Of a stretch of DNA of 64,000 nucleotides, positions 54,780 through 62,718 are shown piece by piece; within the stretch, counting starts at the first letter, position 1; each line of letters begins with the position of its first letter. The translations under genes were made by a program, and so were the position numbers. Below the pieces are notes generated by a model. It searched no databases. It saw only the letters and a program-made list of their open reading frames with translations, and was not told the origin of the DNA. Source of the DNA: Pseudodesulfovibrio nedwellii (lineage in GTDB: Bacteria > Desulfobacterota > Desulfovibrionia > Desulfovibrionales > Desulfovibrionaceae); the NCBI RefSeq assembly GCF_027923765.1, contig NZ_AP026709.1, positions 124,001-188,000 of the forward strand, given 5' to 3'.

Positions 54780-55529
54780 ATGGAGGAGAGAAAAGCATCG
54801 AAACGGTGTGGAGGGGCACTTCCCTTTATCATCGGCTTCCTGGCCACCTGTGTGTTGGGCTGGGCTGTAATCCCTGGTATGTTCTACGAAAAAGAAGAAC
54901 AACCGATTTGGTTCAGCCATGCTATACACGTGGATGGTGAGGGAATGGATTGCGAAAGCTGCCACTATTTCCGGGATGATGGCTCTTATGCCGGTTTCCC
55001 GACCAACGAAGTATGTGCTGAATGTCATGCGGTTGATCCTGAAGAAGCAATGGAAGCCATTGCTGAAGAAGGCATCGACCCGACCGACTATGAAGCCATC
55101 ATGAAAGCAGAATTGGATGCCATTGAGGACAATCTGGCTGCTTCGGATGATGACAAAAGACAAGCTGAACGTGAGTACGTGGTGAAGTATTTGATTCAGG
55201 GGAAAGAAGTTCCCTGGTTGAATTACCAAGACCAGCCGGACAACGTTTACTTCTCTCACAAGGCTCACGCTGAGCTGAGTGTTGCCGATTTGGCAGAGAT
55301 GAAGAAAGAATTGTCTGATGTCGTTGACCCCGCAGTGTTTGAGGGCGAAGCCCCCGAACAGAACTGCAACCTGTGTCATGTAAAGGATATCAGCACTAAC
55401 GATGTGCCTCCGGCTTTCGAGCGGAACATCCTTTCTGGCTACAGCAAGATGACCATGAAGATGTGGAAGTGCGAACGGTGTCACGCCCTTAAGGGTCAGC
55501 CGAACGCCTGCTACACCTGCCATAAGTAA
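54780..55529 (+). CDS. qrcA: Menaquinone reductase multihaem cytochrome subunit QrcA
   Basis: 249 residues with an N-terminal membrane anchor (about 13-33, ALPFIIGFLATCVLGWAVIPG). Five CxxCH motifs are visible: CESCH, CAECH, CNLCH, CERCH and CYTCH at the very end. D. vulgaris QrcA is described as hexahaem; I find no sixth motif. Distal His candidates are FSHAIH and FSHKAH. It receives electrons from type I cytochrome c3 and passes them to QrcB/C. It begins the four-gene operon, 13 bases before qrcB. Confidence 0.92.
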   Translation: MEERKASKRCGGALPFIIGFLATCVLGWAVIPGMFYEKEEQPIWFSHAIHVDGEGMDCESCHYFRDDGSYAGFPTNEVCAECHAVDPEEAMEAIAEEGIDPTDYEAIMKAELDAIEDNLAASDDDKRQAEREYVVKYLIQGKEVPWLNYQDQPDNVYFSHKAHAELSVADLAEMKKELSDVVDPAVFEGEAPEQNCNLCHVKDISTNDVPPAFERNILSGYSKMTMKMWKCERCHALKGQPNACYTCHK

Positions 55530-55542
55530 AGGGGTACTGAGA

Positions 55543-57489
55543 ATGAGCGTAGCACGCAGAGCTTTTATTCAGATGAGTGTGGGCGCCACCGTCGGTATCC
55601 TTTTTACACCGACGGTATGGAAAGCTCTTGATGATGTCTCCATCTGGACGCAGAACTGGCCCTGGATTCCCACGTTGAAATACGGGGAAGTCAAAGGGAC
55701 GCCAACCGTGTCCAAGATGTGTGAATCCGGATGTGCCGTGAAGGTTCGCACCGTTGCCGGTGAAGCCTTCGGTGTTGAAGGAAACATGGAAAACCCGCTT
55801 TCCGGCGGTGGTGTCTGTCCTCTGTGCGCAAATGGCGTACAGGTTATGAACAGCCCGTCCCGGATCAAGGCTCCCATGTTGGATGGCGAAGAAATCTCCT
55901 GGGAAAAAGCCCAGGAAGTCGTGGCCGAGAAGTTGGAAGCCGCCGGCAGCAACGTTGCTGTCATTTCCGGCGACCAGACCGGCACCGTCAATGAGGTCTT
56001 CTCCGCGTTGCTGACTGACAAGGGCAGCGACGCATTTTATACCATGCCATGTGACATGCAGGCCGCCGATAAGGCTTGGTCCAGTCTCATGGGTGGGTCC
56101 GGTCAGGTCGGTTACGACCTGGAAAATGCGGATGTAGTCCTGCTGGCTGGTGCCGATGCCCTAGAATCCTGGGGTCCGACTGTCGCCAACCTTAAGGCTT
56201 TTGCTGCCAATGAGTCCGGTAAGTTCTATTTCGCCGGTCCTATGCAGACTAAAACCGCTTCCGTGACCGATAAATGGGTACCTGTCCCGGCTGAAGGCAT
56301 GGCTGCTTTCACCCTGGGTATTGCATATTATGTATTGCAGTCTGGCAAGACCACGTCTGTCGCTGACTTTGGTCAGTTCAAGGCCATGGTCATGAACGAC
56401 TACAGCCCTGCCAAGGTTGAAGCAGCCACCGGTGTTAAAGCCGATATAATGGCCGCTATCGCCAAGGACCTGTTGGCTGCCAGCAACCCCGTGGTTGTTC
56501 CCGGTGGTTCTGTTGCCGCACACGGTGCAGCGTTTGCATTGAACCTGCTGCTTGGCGGCGGTATGAAGGCATTGCCTGAATTTGGCAAGGCCGTCGGTAC
56601 TGCCATGAGCCGTAGCGAAATGCTGAAAGCGGACATTTTGGAAGGTGTTTCCACCGACCTACTGTTCGTTTACGAAGCCAATCCCGCTTACGCTCTGCCT
56701 GAGCAGGTCAAGGCTGGATTCACCGTTGCATTCGACTCGGTTAACACTGAGACCACGTCTGCCGCGAATCTGGTTTTGCCGACCCCGCACTGCTATGAGC
56801 GGTTCGAGGATCTGGCATCTCCGTATGGTGTCGCAGCTGGTACGTATTCCTTGGGTGCTCCGGTTTCCAAGGCAACTCTGAATGTCAAGAATGCCGCCGA
56901 CTTTATCCTCGGTTTGGCTGATCTCGGATTTGAGACCTACGAAGAAGTTCTCGAAGCCAAGGTTGAAGCCATTGGCGCAGATATGGATGAGTTGGTCGAA
57001 GGCGGCGCATTTGTCGCTGAAGGCGAGGCTCCGGTGGCCGTCAGCATGGCTGCAAGCGAATTGAGCAAGGCTGCCGTACCCGTCAAGGGTTCCGGTGCTG
57101 TGGGACTTGCTCCCTATACTTTGCTCAATGTTGGTACCGCCAATCAGGCGACTACCCCCAACGCTCCTTGCACCATCAGCAACAATCAGTTGGTCGGCGA
57201 CTATTTGGTTGTCATGATGGCATCTGCCACTGCCAAACAGCTTGGCGTGGACGTTGGTACCAAGGTGAAGCTTTCCGGTGGTACCGGTGAGTGTGAAGCT
57301 TTGGTCCAGATCTTCGAAGGCGTCCTGCCCGGCGTTGTGGCCGCTCCTTTGGGAATGGGTCATACTGTCGGCGACGAGTTCTCGAAGGGTAAGGGCGATA
57401 ACGTTTACAAGATCCTCACGGTGAGCTCCGAGGCCGCCGCTGGCGCCTCTACATGGGCCGGTTCCACTGTGAATGTCGCCAAAATCTAG
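55543..57489 (+). CDS. qrcB: Menaquinone reductase molybdopterin-like subunit QrcB
   Basis: 648 residues with a Tat-like N-terminus (ARRAFIQMSVGATVGILF). A CESGC...CPLC iron-sulfur site lies near residues 60-95, followed by a molybdopterin-oxidoreductase fold with GDQTGTVNE and a C-terminal domain (about 540-640). QrcB of D. vulgaris carries no molybdenum cofactor and serves structurally and for electron transfer. The shortened sequence, against about 750-1000 in active enzymes, fits that. Confidence 0.92.
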   Translation: MSVARRAFIQMSVGATVGILFTPTVWKALDDVSIWTQNWPWIPTLKYGEVKGTPTVSKMCESGCAVKVRTVAGEAFGVEGNMENPLSGGGVCPLCANGVQVMNSPSRIKAPMLDGEEISWEKAQEVVAEKLEAAGSNVAVISGDQTGTVNEVFSALLTDKGSDAFYTMPCDMQAADKAWSSLMGGSGQVGYDLENADVVLLAGADALESWGPTVANLKAFAANESGKFYFAGPMQTKTASVTDKWVPVPAEGMAAFTLGIAYYVLQSGKTTSVADFGQFKAMVMNDYSPAKVEAATGVKADIMAAIAKDLLAASNPVVVPGGSVAAHGAAFALNLLLGGGMKALPEFGKAVGTAMSRSEMLKADILEGVSTDLLFVYEANPAYALPEQVKAGFTVAFDSVNTETTSAANLVLPTPHCYERFEDLASPYGVAAGTYSLGAPVSKATLNVKNAADFILGLADLGFETYEEVLEAKVEAIGADMDELVEGGAFVAEGEAPVAVSMAASELSKAAVPVKGSGAVGLAPYTLLNVGTANQATTPNAPCTISNNQLVGDYLVVMMASATAKQLGVDVGTKVKLSGGTGECEALVQIFEGVLPGVVAAPLGMGHTVGDEFSKGKGDNVYKILTVSSEAAAGASTWAGSTVNVAKI

Positions 57490-57500
57490 GGGGAACCGAC

Positions 57501-58310
57501 ATGCAAACAAAAGAATTCAAAATCAAATGGGGCATGGTCATTGATATTGACAAATGCACCGGCTGCGGCGCCTGTATGGTCGGCTGCCAGGTGGAGAACA
57601 ATATCGCTCCCATGACTAAGAAAGACCCCTATAATTATGTTCAGGCTTTGACCAAGGATCGCGACGACGCATCCAATAAGCTCAAGACCCTGACTTGGCT
57701 GAATGTTTACGAACTGTCCAATGGCAAAGCCTTCCCGGAACATGAGACGGCTTATTTGCCCAGGCCTTGTATGCAGTGCGGCAATCCCGCTTGTGTGCCT
57801 GTTTGCCCGGTTGTTGCCACAGAAAAGAACGAAGAGGGCGGCATTGTCTCCCAGATCTACCCCCGTTGTATCGGATGTAGGTACTGCATGGCTGCATGCC
57901 CATACCATGCCCGCTATTTTAACTGGTGGGATCCGCTTTGGCCTGAAGGCATGGACAAGGGCTTGAGCCCGGCCGTGTCTCCTCGTCCTCGTGGCGTGGT
58001 TGAGAAGTGTAACTTCTGCCACACCCGTTATATGGACGCCAAGGATAAAGCTCGCCAGAATGGCGAGGACCCGATGAATCTGCCGGATGGCGCATATGTG
58101 ACCGCTTGCGCAGAAATCTGCCCGACCAAGGCTATCACCTTCGGCGATTTGAATAATCCCGAACATAAGGTGCATGAGCTCGCCAAGAGCCCCAGCGCAT
58201 TCCGTTTGCTTGAGAAACTTGGCCTGGCTCCCCAGGTCTATTACATGAGCAATCGTGAATGGGTCCGTAAGCAGGGTGATAACTACAACGCCGATGGCGG
58301 CGGTCACTAG
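57501..58310 (+). CDS. qrcC: Menaquinone reductase iron-sulfur subunit QrcC
   Basis: 269 residues from ATG 57501, which follows AGGGGGAACCGAC. Four Cys groups: CTGCGACMVGC, CMQCGNPACVPVC, CIGCRYCMAAC and CNFC...CAEIC, suited to three or four iron-sulfur clusters as in NrfC/DmsB. There is no signal peptide; it is probably exported together with Tat-signal-bearing QrcB. It links QrcA haems to the quinone site in QrcD. Confidence 0.94.
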   Translation: MQTKEFKIKWGMVIDIDKCTGCGACMVGCQVENNIAPMTKKDPYNYVQALTKDRDDASNKLKTLTWLNVYELSNGKAFPEHETAYLPRPCMQCGNPACVPVCPVVATEKNEEGGIVSQIYPRCIGCRYCMAACPYHARYFNWWDPLWPEGMDKGLSPAVSPRPRGVVEKCNFCHTRYMDAKDKARQNGEDPMNLPDGAYVTACAEICPTKAITFGDLNNPEHKVHELAKSPSAFRLLEKLGLAPQVYYMSNREWVRKQGDNYNADGGGH

Positions 58311-58321
58311 GAGGCTGAACA

Positions 58322-59548
58322 ATGGATAGCAAACTCTTCCCGGAAGGGGTGCAGCGGTGCTCGTTTGGCAAGTTCCTTATCTGGATAGCTGTCATAATGG
58401 GCGTTTTCCTCTGGGGGCTCTATGCCGCAGTACTCGTACTGTATAATGGCATTGGCACCACCGGCCTCGATAACTACTTCGGGTTCGGTGCCTGGATTAC
58501 CTTTGACCTTGCTGTGATCGCTCTTGGCGCTGGTGCTTTTTTCACCGGTCTGCTCAAGTATATCCTTAAGATCAAACAGCTTGAAAAAATCATTAACCTG
58601 ACGGTCGTCGTCGGTTTCTGCTGTTATGCAGGTGCGATGCTGGTTCTGGTCCTTGATGTTGGTCAGCCGACCCGTGCATGGTTCGGTTACTGGCATCCTA
58701 ACGTCCACTCCATGCTGACAGAAGTTATCTTCTGTATCACCTGTTACCTTACTGTTTTGATCATCGAGTTCGTCCCGTTGGTCTTGGAACAGAAGCAGCT
58801 GAACAAGATTCCCTTCATTCATGCACTGGCTCACAACATGCACGTTAACATGGCGTTGTTTGCCGGTATTGGTGCATTCTTGTCCACATTCCACCAAGGA
58901 TCTTTGGGTGGTATGTATGGTGTCCTGATCGGTCGTCCTTACGCTTTCCGCGAAGGGTTCTTCATCTGGCCGTGGACTTTCTTCCTGTTCGTACTTTCCG
59001 CAGTTGGTTCTGGTCCGGTTTTTACCGTTCTGATTGCCACGCTCATGGAGAAGCTTACAGGTAAGAAATTGGTCGACTTTAAGACCAAGGCTTTGATGGG
59101 TAAGATTGCTGGTACGATGCTGTGTGTTTACATGTTCTTCAAGATTCTCGACACTTGGGCATGGGCTTATGGCTATCTGCCTACCGTCGGTTTGACCTTT
59201 GACGACATGTTCTACGGCGTTATCTACGGTAAGTGGTTGATGTTCTCTGAAATTGTGTTGTGTGGTGTTGTTCCGGCTATTATGTTGATTGTTCCGGCCA
59301 TCCGTAATAATCCGACATTGCTGTACACCGCAGCCATTTTGGACTGCATTGGCGTGTCCCTGAACCGTTATCTCTTTACGGTCCAGACAATCGCTTTCCC
59401 GGTTATGCCATTTGACGAATGGCAAGTGTACTACCCGAACTGGGTTGAGTACGCCACGTCCATCATGATCATAGCTTTTGGCTTCTTGGTCCTGTCGTTC
59501 GTGTACCGCTACCTCCCTCTGTTTCCGCAAGAGCGTAAATTGAATTAG
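58322..59548 (+). CDS. qrcD: Menaquinone reductase membrane subunit QrcD (NrfD-type)
   Basis: 408 residues with about ten membrane helices. NrfD features: GLDNYFGFGAWITFDLAVIALGAGAF, STFHQGSLGGMYGVLIGRPY and the conserved LDVGQPTRAWFG. It binds menaquinone and contributes to energy conservation by the complex. It is last in the operon; a strong terminator lies 25 bases beyond. Confidence 0.94.
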   Translation: MDSKLFPEGVQRCSFGKFLIWIAVIMGVFLWGLYAAVLVLYNGIGTTGLDNYFGFGAWITFDLAVIALGAGAFFTGLLKYILKIKQLEKIINLTVVVGFCCYAGAMLVLVLDVGQPTRAWFGYWHPNVHSMLTEVIFCITCYLTVLIIEFVPLVLEQKQLNKIPFIHALAHNMHVNMALFAGIGAFLSTFHQGSLGGMYGVLIGRPYAFREGFFIWPWTFFLFVLSAVGSGPVFTVLIATLMEKLTGKKLVDFKTKALMGKIAGTMLCVYMFFKILDTWAWAYGYLPTVGLTFDDMFYGVIYGKWLMFSEIVLCGVVPAIMLIVPAIRNNPTLLYTAAILDCIGVSLNRYLFTVQTIAFPVMPFDEWQVYYPNWVEYATSIMIIAFGFLVLSFVYRYLPLFPQERKLN

Positions 59549-59573
59549 GGCGTAGCACCCATTACAAAAAATA

Positions 59574-59604
59574 GACCCGCTCTTCGTGAGCGGGTCTTTT
59601 TTTT
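59574..59604 (+). terminator. Terminator of the qrc operon
   Basis: 9-bp perfect stem GACCCGCTC/GAGCGGGTC with loop TTCGT and eight following T bases. Confidence 0.95.
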
Positions 59605-59615
59605 GTGGTAGCCCC

Positions 59616-59734
59616 GGCTTTCGATAGCGGCGCGTCTCCGTCGTTTGGAAGGTTGAGTCTGGCCTCACTGTACTAAGGTACAGTTGCGGGAATTCAAATT
59701 TTTCCGCCTAGAACCTACACTACTCTCGAAAGCC
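59616..59734. ncRNA. Nested-stem element, candidate structured RNA (unassigned)
   Basis: Four mutually compatible helices: outer GGCTTTCGA/TCGAAAGCC (59616-59624/59726-59734); middle AGGTT/AACCT (59650-59654/59712-59716); and two inner hairpins, ACTGTAC-TAAG-GTACAGT (59667-59684) and GCGGGAA/TTTCCGC (59686-59692/59701-59707). Together they give a multibranch fold of about 120 bases. Strand and function are unknown; I do not recognise an RNA family. It lies just after the qrc terminator. It may be a genome-wide intergenic repeat instead of an RNA gene. Confidence 0.45.
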
Positions 59735-60012
59735 TCACGGCATGGTGAGATCGGATAAGTTTTTTGTGTGAAGGAGTCAGGACGCTACGCTGCTGATTTT
59801 AGGGGAAGGGCTGGATGACGTCAGAAAGAAAGATAAGAAATTGTATTTTGTTCAGAAATGGAGTGGTTTGTTTGAGAAAATAGAGCGAGCTAGTGGGAAT
59901 ATAAACCGTTTCGAGCGGAGCGAGCTATTAAAGTTTGGGAGAGTCCAGAGAACCCTTTTCAAAGGATTCTCTGGTCCCGCCGAAGGCGCCCACCGGGAGG
60001 GTCACCCGAGGC
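59735..60012. other. Non-coding stretch downstream of the M20 peptidase gene
   Basis: No gene seen. It has a small CTCAC/GTGAG hairpin at 59734-59749 and a larger one at 59945-59974, followed by short GCC/GGC and CCC/GGG stems. It is probably the 3' region of the leftward operon. Confidence 0.5.
59945..59974 (-). terminator. Terminator-like hairpin after the M20 peptidase operon
   Basis: CCAGAGAA/TTCTCTGG outer stem and CCTTT/AAAGG inner stem with one mismatch. On the minus strand it is followed by a pyrimidine-rich ACTCTCCCAAACTTT segment, a layout I associate with Desulfovibrio gene ends. Confidence 0.6.
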
Positions 60013-61167
60013 TTATGTCAATTTTTCGAATGCCCTACGCATGGAGACCGCAGCCAAAATGGTACGCTCTGTCAGCGAGGCGGTGACCATGTACTCATTG
60101 TGCGAGTGGTCCTTGCCGCCAGTGGGGCCGAGACCGTCGATAACCGGAGTTCCTGCATTGGCGATGAAGTTGGCGTCTGAAACACCACCTCGTGCGCTTT
60201 CCTGAACCGGGATATCTAAATCGGTACCGGCGGAAGCCACTATTTCGTAGAGGCTGGCTATAGCCGGACTGTTCTCCATGGTCGGCCTTCCCGGTATCAC
60301 TTCCAGTTGGCAGTTTGTGCCGGGAATGGTCGGGGATGCCGCTGATTTTTCAATGGCCTCACGGAGGATTACGCCTTCTAGCTCATTCCAGTACCTACAT
60401 TCGATCTTGGCTTTGGCCGAGGGAGCGATAGTGTTCGGCCCTACCCCGCCTTCAACTAAACCGACGTTGACCGACACGCCTTTGGCGGCATTATTAAGCG
60501 TTTCAAGGGCAATGGTTTGATGCGCCATTTCAAGAATGGCACTGGGTTTCGGGCCGGTCAGATTACCGGAATGACCTGCTTGACCAAGGATTTTCAAGGA
60601 AAATGATACTTTCCCTTTTCGTGCCGTGACGATTTTTCCGCCAGGGCTGGAGCATTCGAAGACAAAGGCCATGGCCGCTTTTTTTGCTTCTTCGATGATG
60701 AGGTCCTGCGAATGTGGTGAACCTATTTCTTCGTCTGAGTTAAAGACAAAAGTGATCGGCATATCACCAAGAAGGCCTGCTGCATCAAGAGCTTTGAGCG
60801 CATAAATACCGACGACCAGCCCTCCTTTCATATCCACCACGCCGGGGCCGATGATGGTATCGCCATCCGGGCGGAAACAATCGAATCCATCTTCGGGTGG
60901 AAAGACTGTGTCCATGTGACCACAGAGTAGAAGGCCGCGCTTTTCAGATTGGGCTGCGTTTTGCGTGACTAGATTGTCGCCAACAACGTCTCGTTTTTCG
61001 CGGTGCACAATGAATCCCATGTCGGTCATCACGCTTTCAAGGACCGTGGCTACGGCATCAGTCCCCAGTTTATTGGGCGTGTAGCTGTTTATGCATACGA
61101 TCTTTTTGAGCAGGTCCATCATTTCCTGCTCGTGATTCGTGATGTATGTGCGAATGGTATTGAGCAT
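60013..61167 (-). CDS. M20-family metallopeptidase / amidohydrolase (carboxypeptidase G2-like)
   Basis: 384 residues with the dinuclear zinc ligands in CGHMDTVFP, VVDMKGGL, SDEEIGS, VFECSSPG and DHSHNEYM, and a dimerisation domain (about 180-295). There is no signal peptide, so it is cytoplasmic. Family members cleave C-terminal Glu or acyl-amino-acid amide bonds. The start shares one base with the stop of the KamA-like gene (TAATG), so translation is coupled. It probably hydrolyses or recycles the product of the two upstream enzymes. Confidence 0.9.
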   Translation of the reverse strand: MLNTIRTYITNHEQEMMDLLKKIVCINSYTPNKLGTDAVATVLESVMTDMGFIVHREKRDVVGDNLVTQNAAQSEKRGLLLCGHMDTVFPPEDGFDCFRPDGDTIIGPGVVDMKGGLVVGIYALKALDAAGLLGDMPITFVFNSDEEIGSPHSQDLIIEEAKKAAMAFVFECSSPGGKIVTARKGKVSFSLKILGQAGHSGNLTGPKPSAILEMAHQTIALETLNNAAKGVSVNVGLVEGGVGPNTIAPSAKAKIECRYWNELEGVILREAIEKSAASPTIPGTNCQLEVIPGRPTMENSPAIASLYEIVASAGTDLDIPVQESARGGVSDANFIANAGTPVIDGLGPTGGKDHSHNEYMVTASLTERTILAAVSMRRAFEKLT

Positions 61168-62717
61168 TATTTCTTGCCGTACTGGTTGAAGGCAAAATTG
61201 GTATCATTGCCATAACCTTCTGGATCGGCGTCAGGATAACGGACTTCGCCTCCCCACGGCTTTTGGAGAATGACAGCTCCGTCTTCGCGTCCTTGAACAT
61301 TGTCGCGGTGGAGTGGAATTTTTCCGCCAGCCGCTGCGATATAACGAGGGATGGCATCGCCAGAAATATTGCCGTACATGCCTTCCACAATATCCCGACC
61401 TTTTTGGATGGGGACGCGCATATGGTAGTACTGAGGGTTTCGGTAGGAGCAGTTAAAGATGTAGTATGGGCGTATGTATGCTTCCTGAATAGTCTCGCAC
61501 AGGTGCCACATTTTGACTTTGGAATCATTGATGCCGCGCAGTAGGACTGCCTGATTGAGCACGGCGGAGACTCGTTTGGAAATGTCTTTGAACGCTTGTC
61601 GGGAAACGGGGGTGATTTCTTGAGCCGTGTTGATTTGTGTAACCACGCGCACGGGCTTCTTGTCATTGCTTTCTTCCAGAATGTCGAGAAGCTCGGCATC
61701 AATGCGCTGCGGGGTGGTGACTGGTACACGGGTACCGAGGCGTTTCATCTTGATGTGGTCGATGTCATCCAGTTTGCCGAGCAGCCAACGCAGGGAACTG
61801 TTGGACAACATGAAGGCGTCACCACCGGTAATCAACACGTCACGAATGGCCGGTTTTGAAGCGATGTAGTCTAAGGCTTCCTGATAGGCGGCCTTGGAGA
61901 ATGTACGGTCAGATCCGCCGATGTGGGCAATGCGTAAACAGTGTGTGCAGTACATGGCGCAAATGTTGGTAGATTTGAGGGCCACCACACGCGGGTAAAA
62001 TTGGTCAACAAGGCGGACTGGAGAGTGGTCTGATGCTACGGGTGGAATTTCTTCACCTACAGTGTCGACCATTTCTGCGGTGGGAACCGCCTGAAGGATG
62101 ACGGGGTCATTGGGTACAGGCTGAATCAGACTGGCATAATACGGCGTCATGCGCATCCGATATTTCTCGGTGATGCGGGCAACATCTTGAATACAGTCGT
62201 CAGGAAGGTCGAGGCATTTTTGCAAGGTTTCGGTATTGTCGATGCAGTTGCCAAGTTGTCCAGAAAAGGAATTCCAGTCGTCGTTTGTCATGCCCAAAAC
62301 TGATTTGATACGGGTCTGGTTTTCGAGAATTTTGTCCCAGAGTTGAATACCGCTTGGGGCTTCAGTGTCCTTGCGTGCCAAGTAGTCTTTCACACGCAGG
62401 CCTGCGTCAGTGATGATCTCAAGGGCGCGGCCTACGCGGCCACCGATGGTCACGGAGTGCTCATCGATCTCGACATGCTTGGCACACAGTTCGACAAGGT
62501 TTTCACGGGTCAGGCCGTAGGCTTCGTAGCCGGGACCGCCTGCTGTTTTGGCATTTTTGAGAGCGTGGAACAGGGCCACGATAGGCGCTGTGCCATCACT
62601 CGCTGTGGCGTCGGCGTAAAGCTGTTGCATGTTGGTGGAATCGACATCGGTTGCAGTACCGTTGCCGGAAATCTGTTCAAGCAAGTCCGTAGTAAAACCA
62701 TCCAATTGAAAAGCCAT
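61167..62717 (-). CDS. KamA-family radical SAM aminomutase of unassigned substrate
   Basis: 516 residues. The radical SAM cluster is CAMYCTHC (Cys253, 257, 260), followed by Arg262 at the position that binds the substrate carboxylate in lysine 2,3-aminomutase. The N-terminal part of the core (MTPYYASLIQPVPNDPV) clearly matches that enzyme. The PLP lysine sits in AAAGGKIPL (about 467) where lysine aminomutase has PGGGGK, in a loop three residues shorter. The two Asp that hold the lysine side chain are gone: YIFNCS has Ser where YxxCD is expected, and no Asp precedes the PLP lysine. About 125 extra residues at the N-terminus are unexplained. It likely makes a beta-amino acid other than beta-lysine. 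Confidence 0.88.
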   Translation of the reverse strand: MAFQLDGFTTDLLEQISGNGTATDVDSTNMQQLYADATASDGTAPIVALFHALKNAKTAGGPGYEAYGLTRENLVELCAKHVEIDEHSVTIGGRVGRALEIITDAGLRVKDYLARKDTEAPSGIQLWDKILENQTRIKSVLGMTNDDWNSFSGQLGNCIDNTETLQKCLDLPDDCIQDVARITEKYRMRMTPYYASLIQPVPNDPVILQAVPTAEMVDTVGEEIPPVASDHSPVRLVDQFYPRVVALKSTNICAMYCTHCLRIAHIGGSDRTFSKAAYQEALDYIASKPAIRDVLITGGDAFMLSNSSLRWLLGKLDDIDHIKMKRLGTRVPVTTPQRIDAELLDILEESNDKKPVRVVTQINTAQEITPVSRQAFKDISKRVSAVLNQAVLLRGINDSKVKMWHLCETIQEAYIRPYYIFNCSYRNPQYYHMRVPIQKGRDIVEGMYGNISGDAIPRYIAAAGGKIPLHRDNVQGREDGAVILQKPWGGEVRYPDADPEGYGNDTNFAFNQYGKK

Positions 62718-62718
62718 G

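Noticed and set aside
56659-58322. Long minus-strand frames opposite qrcB and qrcC
   Set aside because: They are antisense to clear iron-sulfur and molybdopterin-type proteins, with no ribosome sites or recognisable domains.
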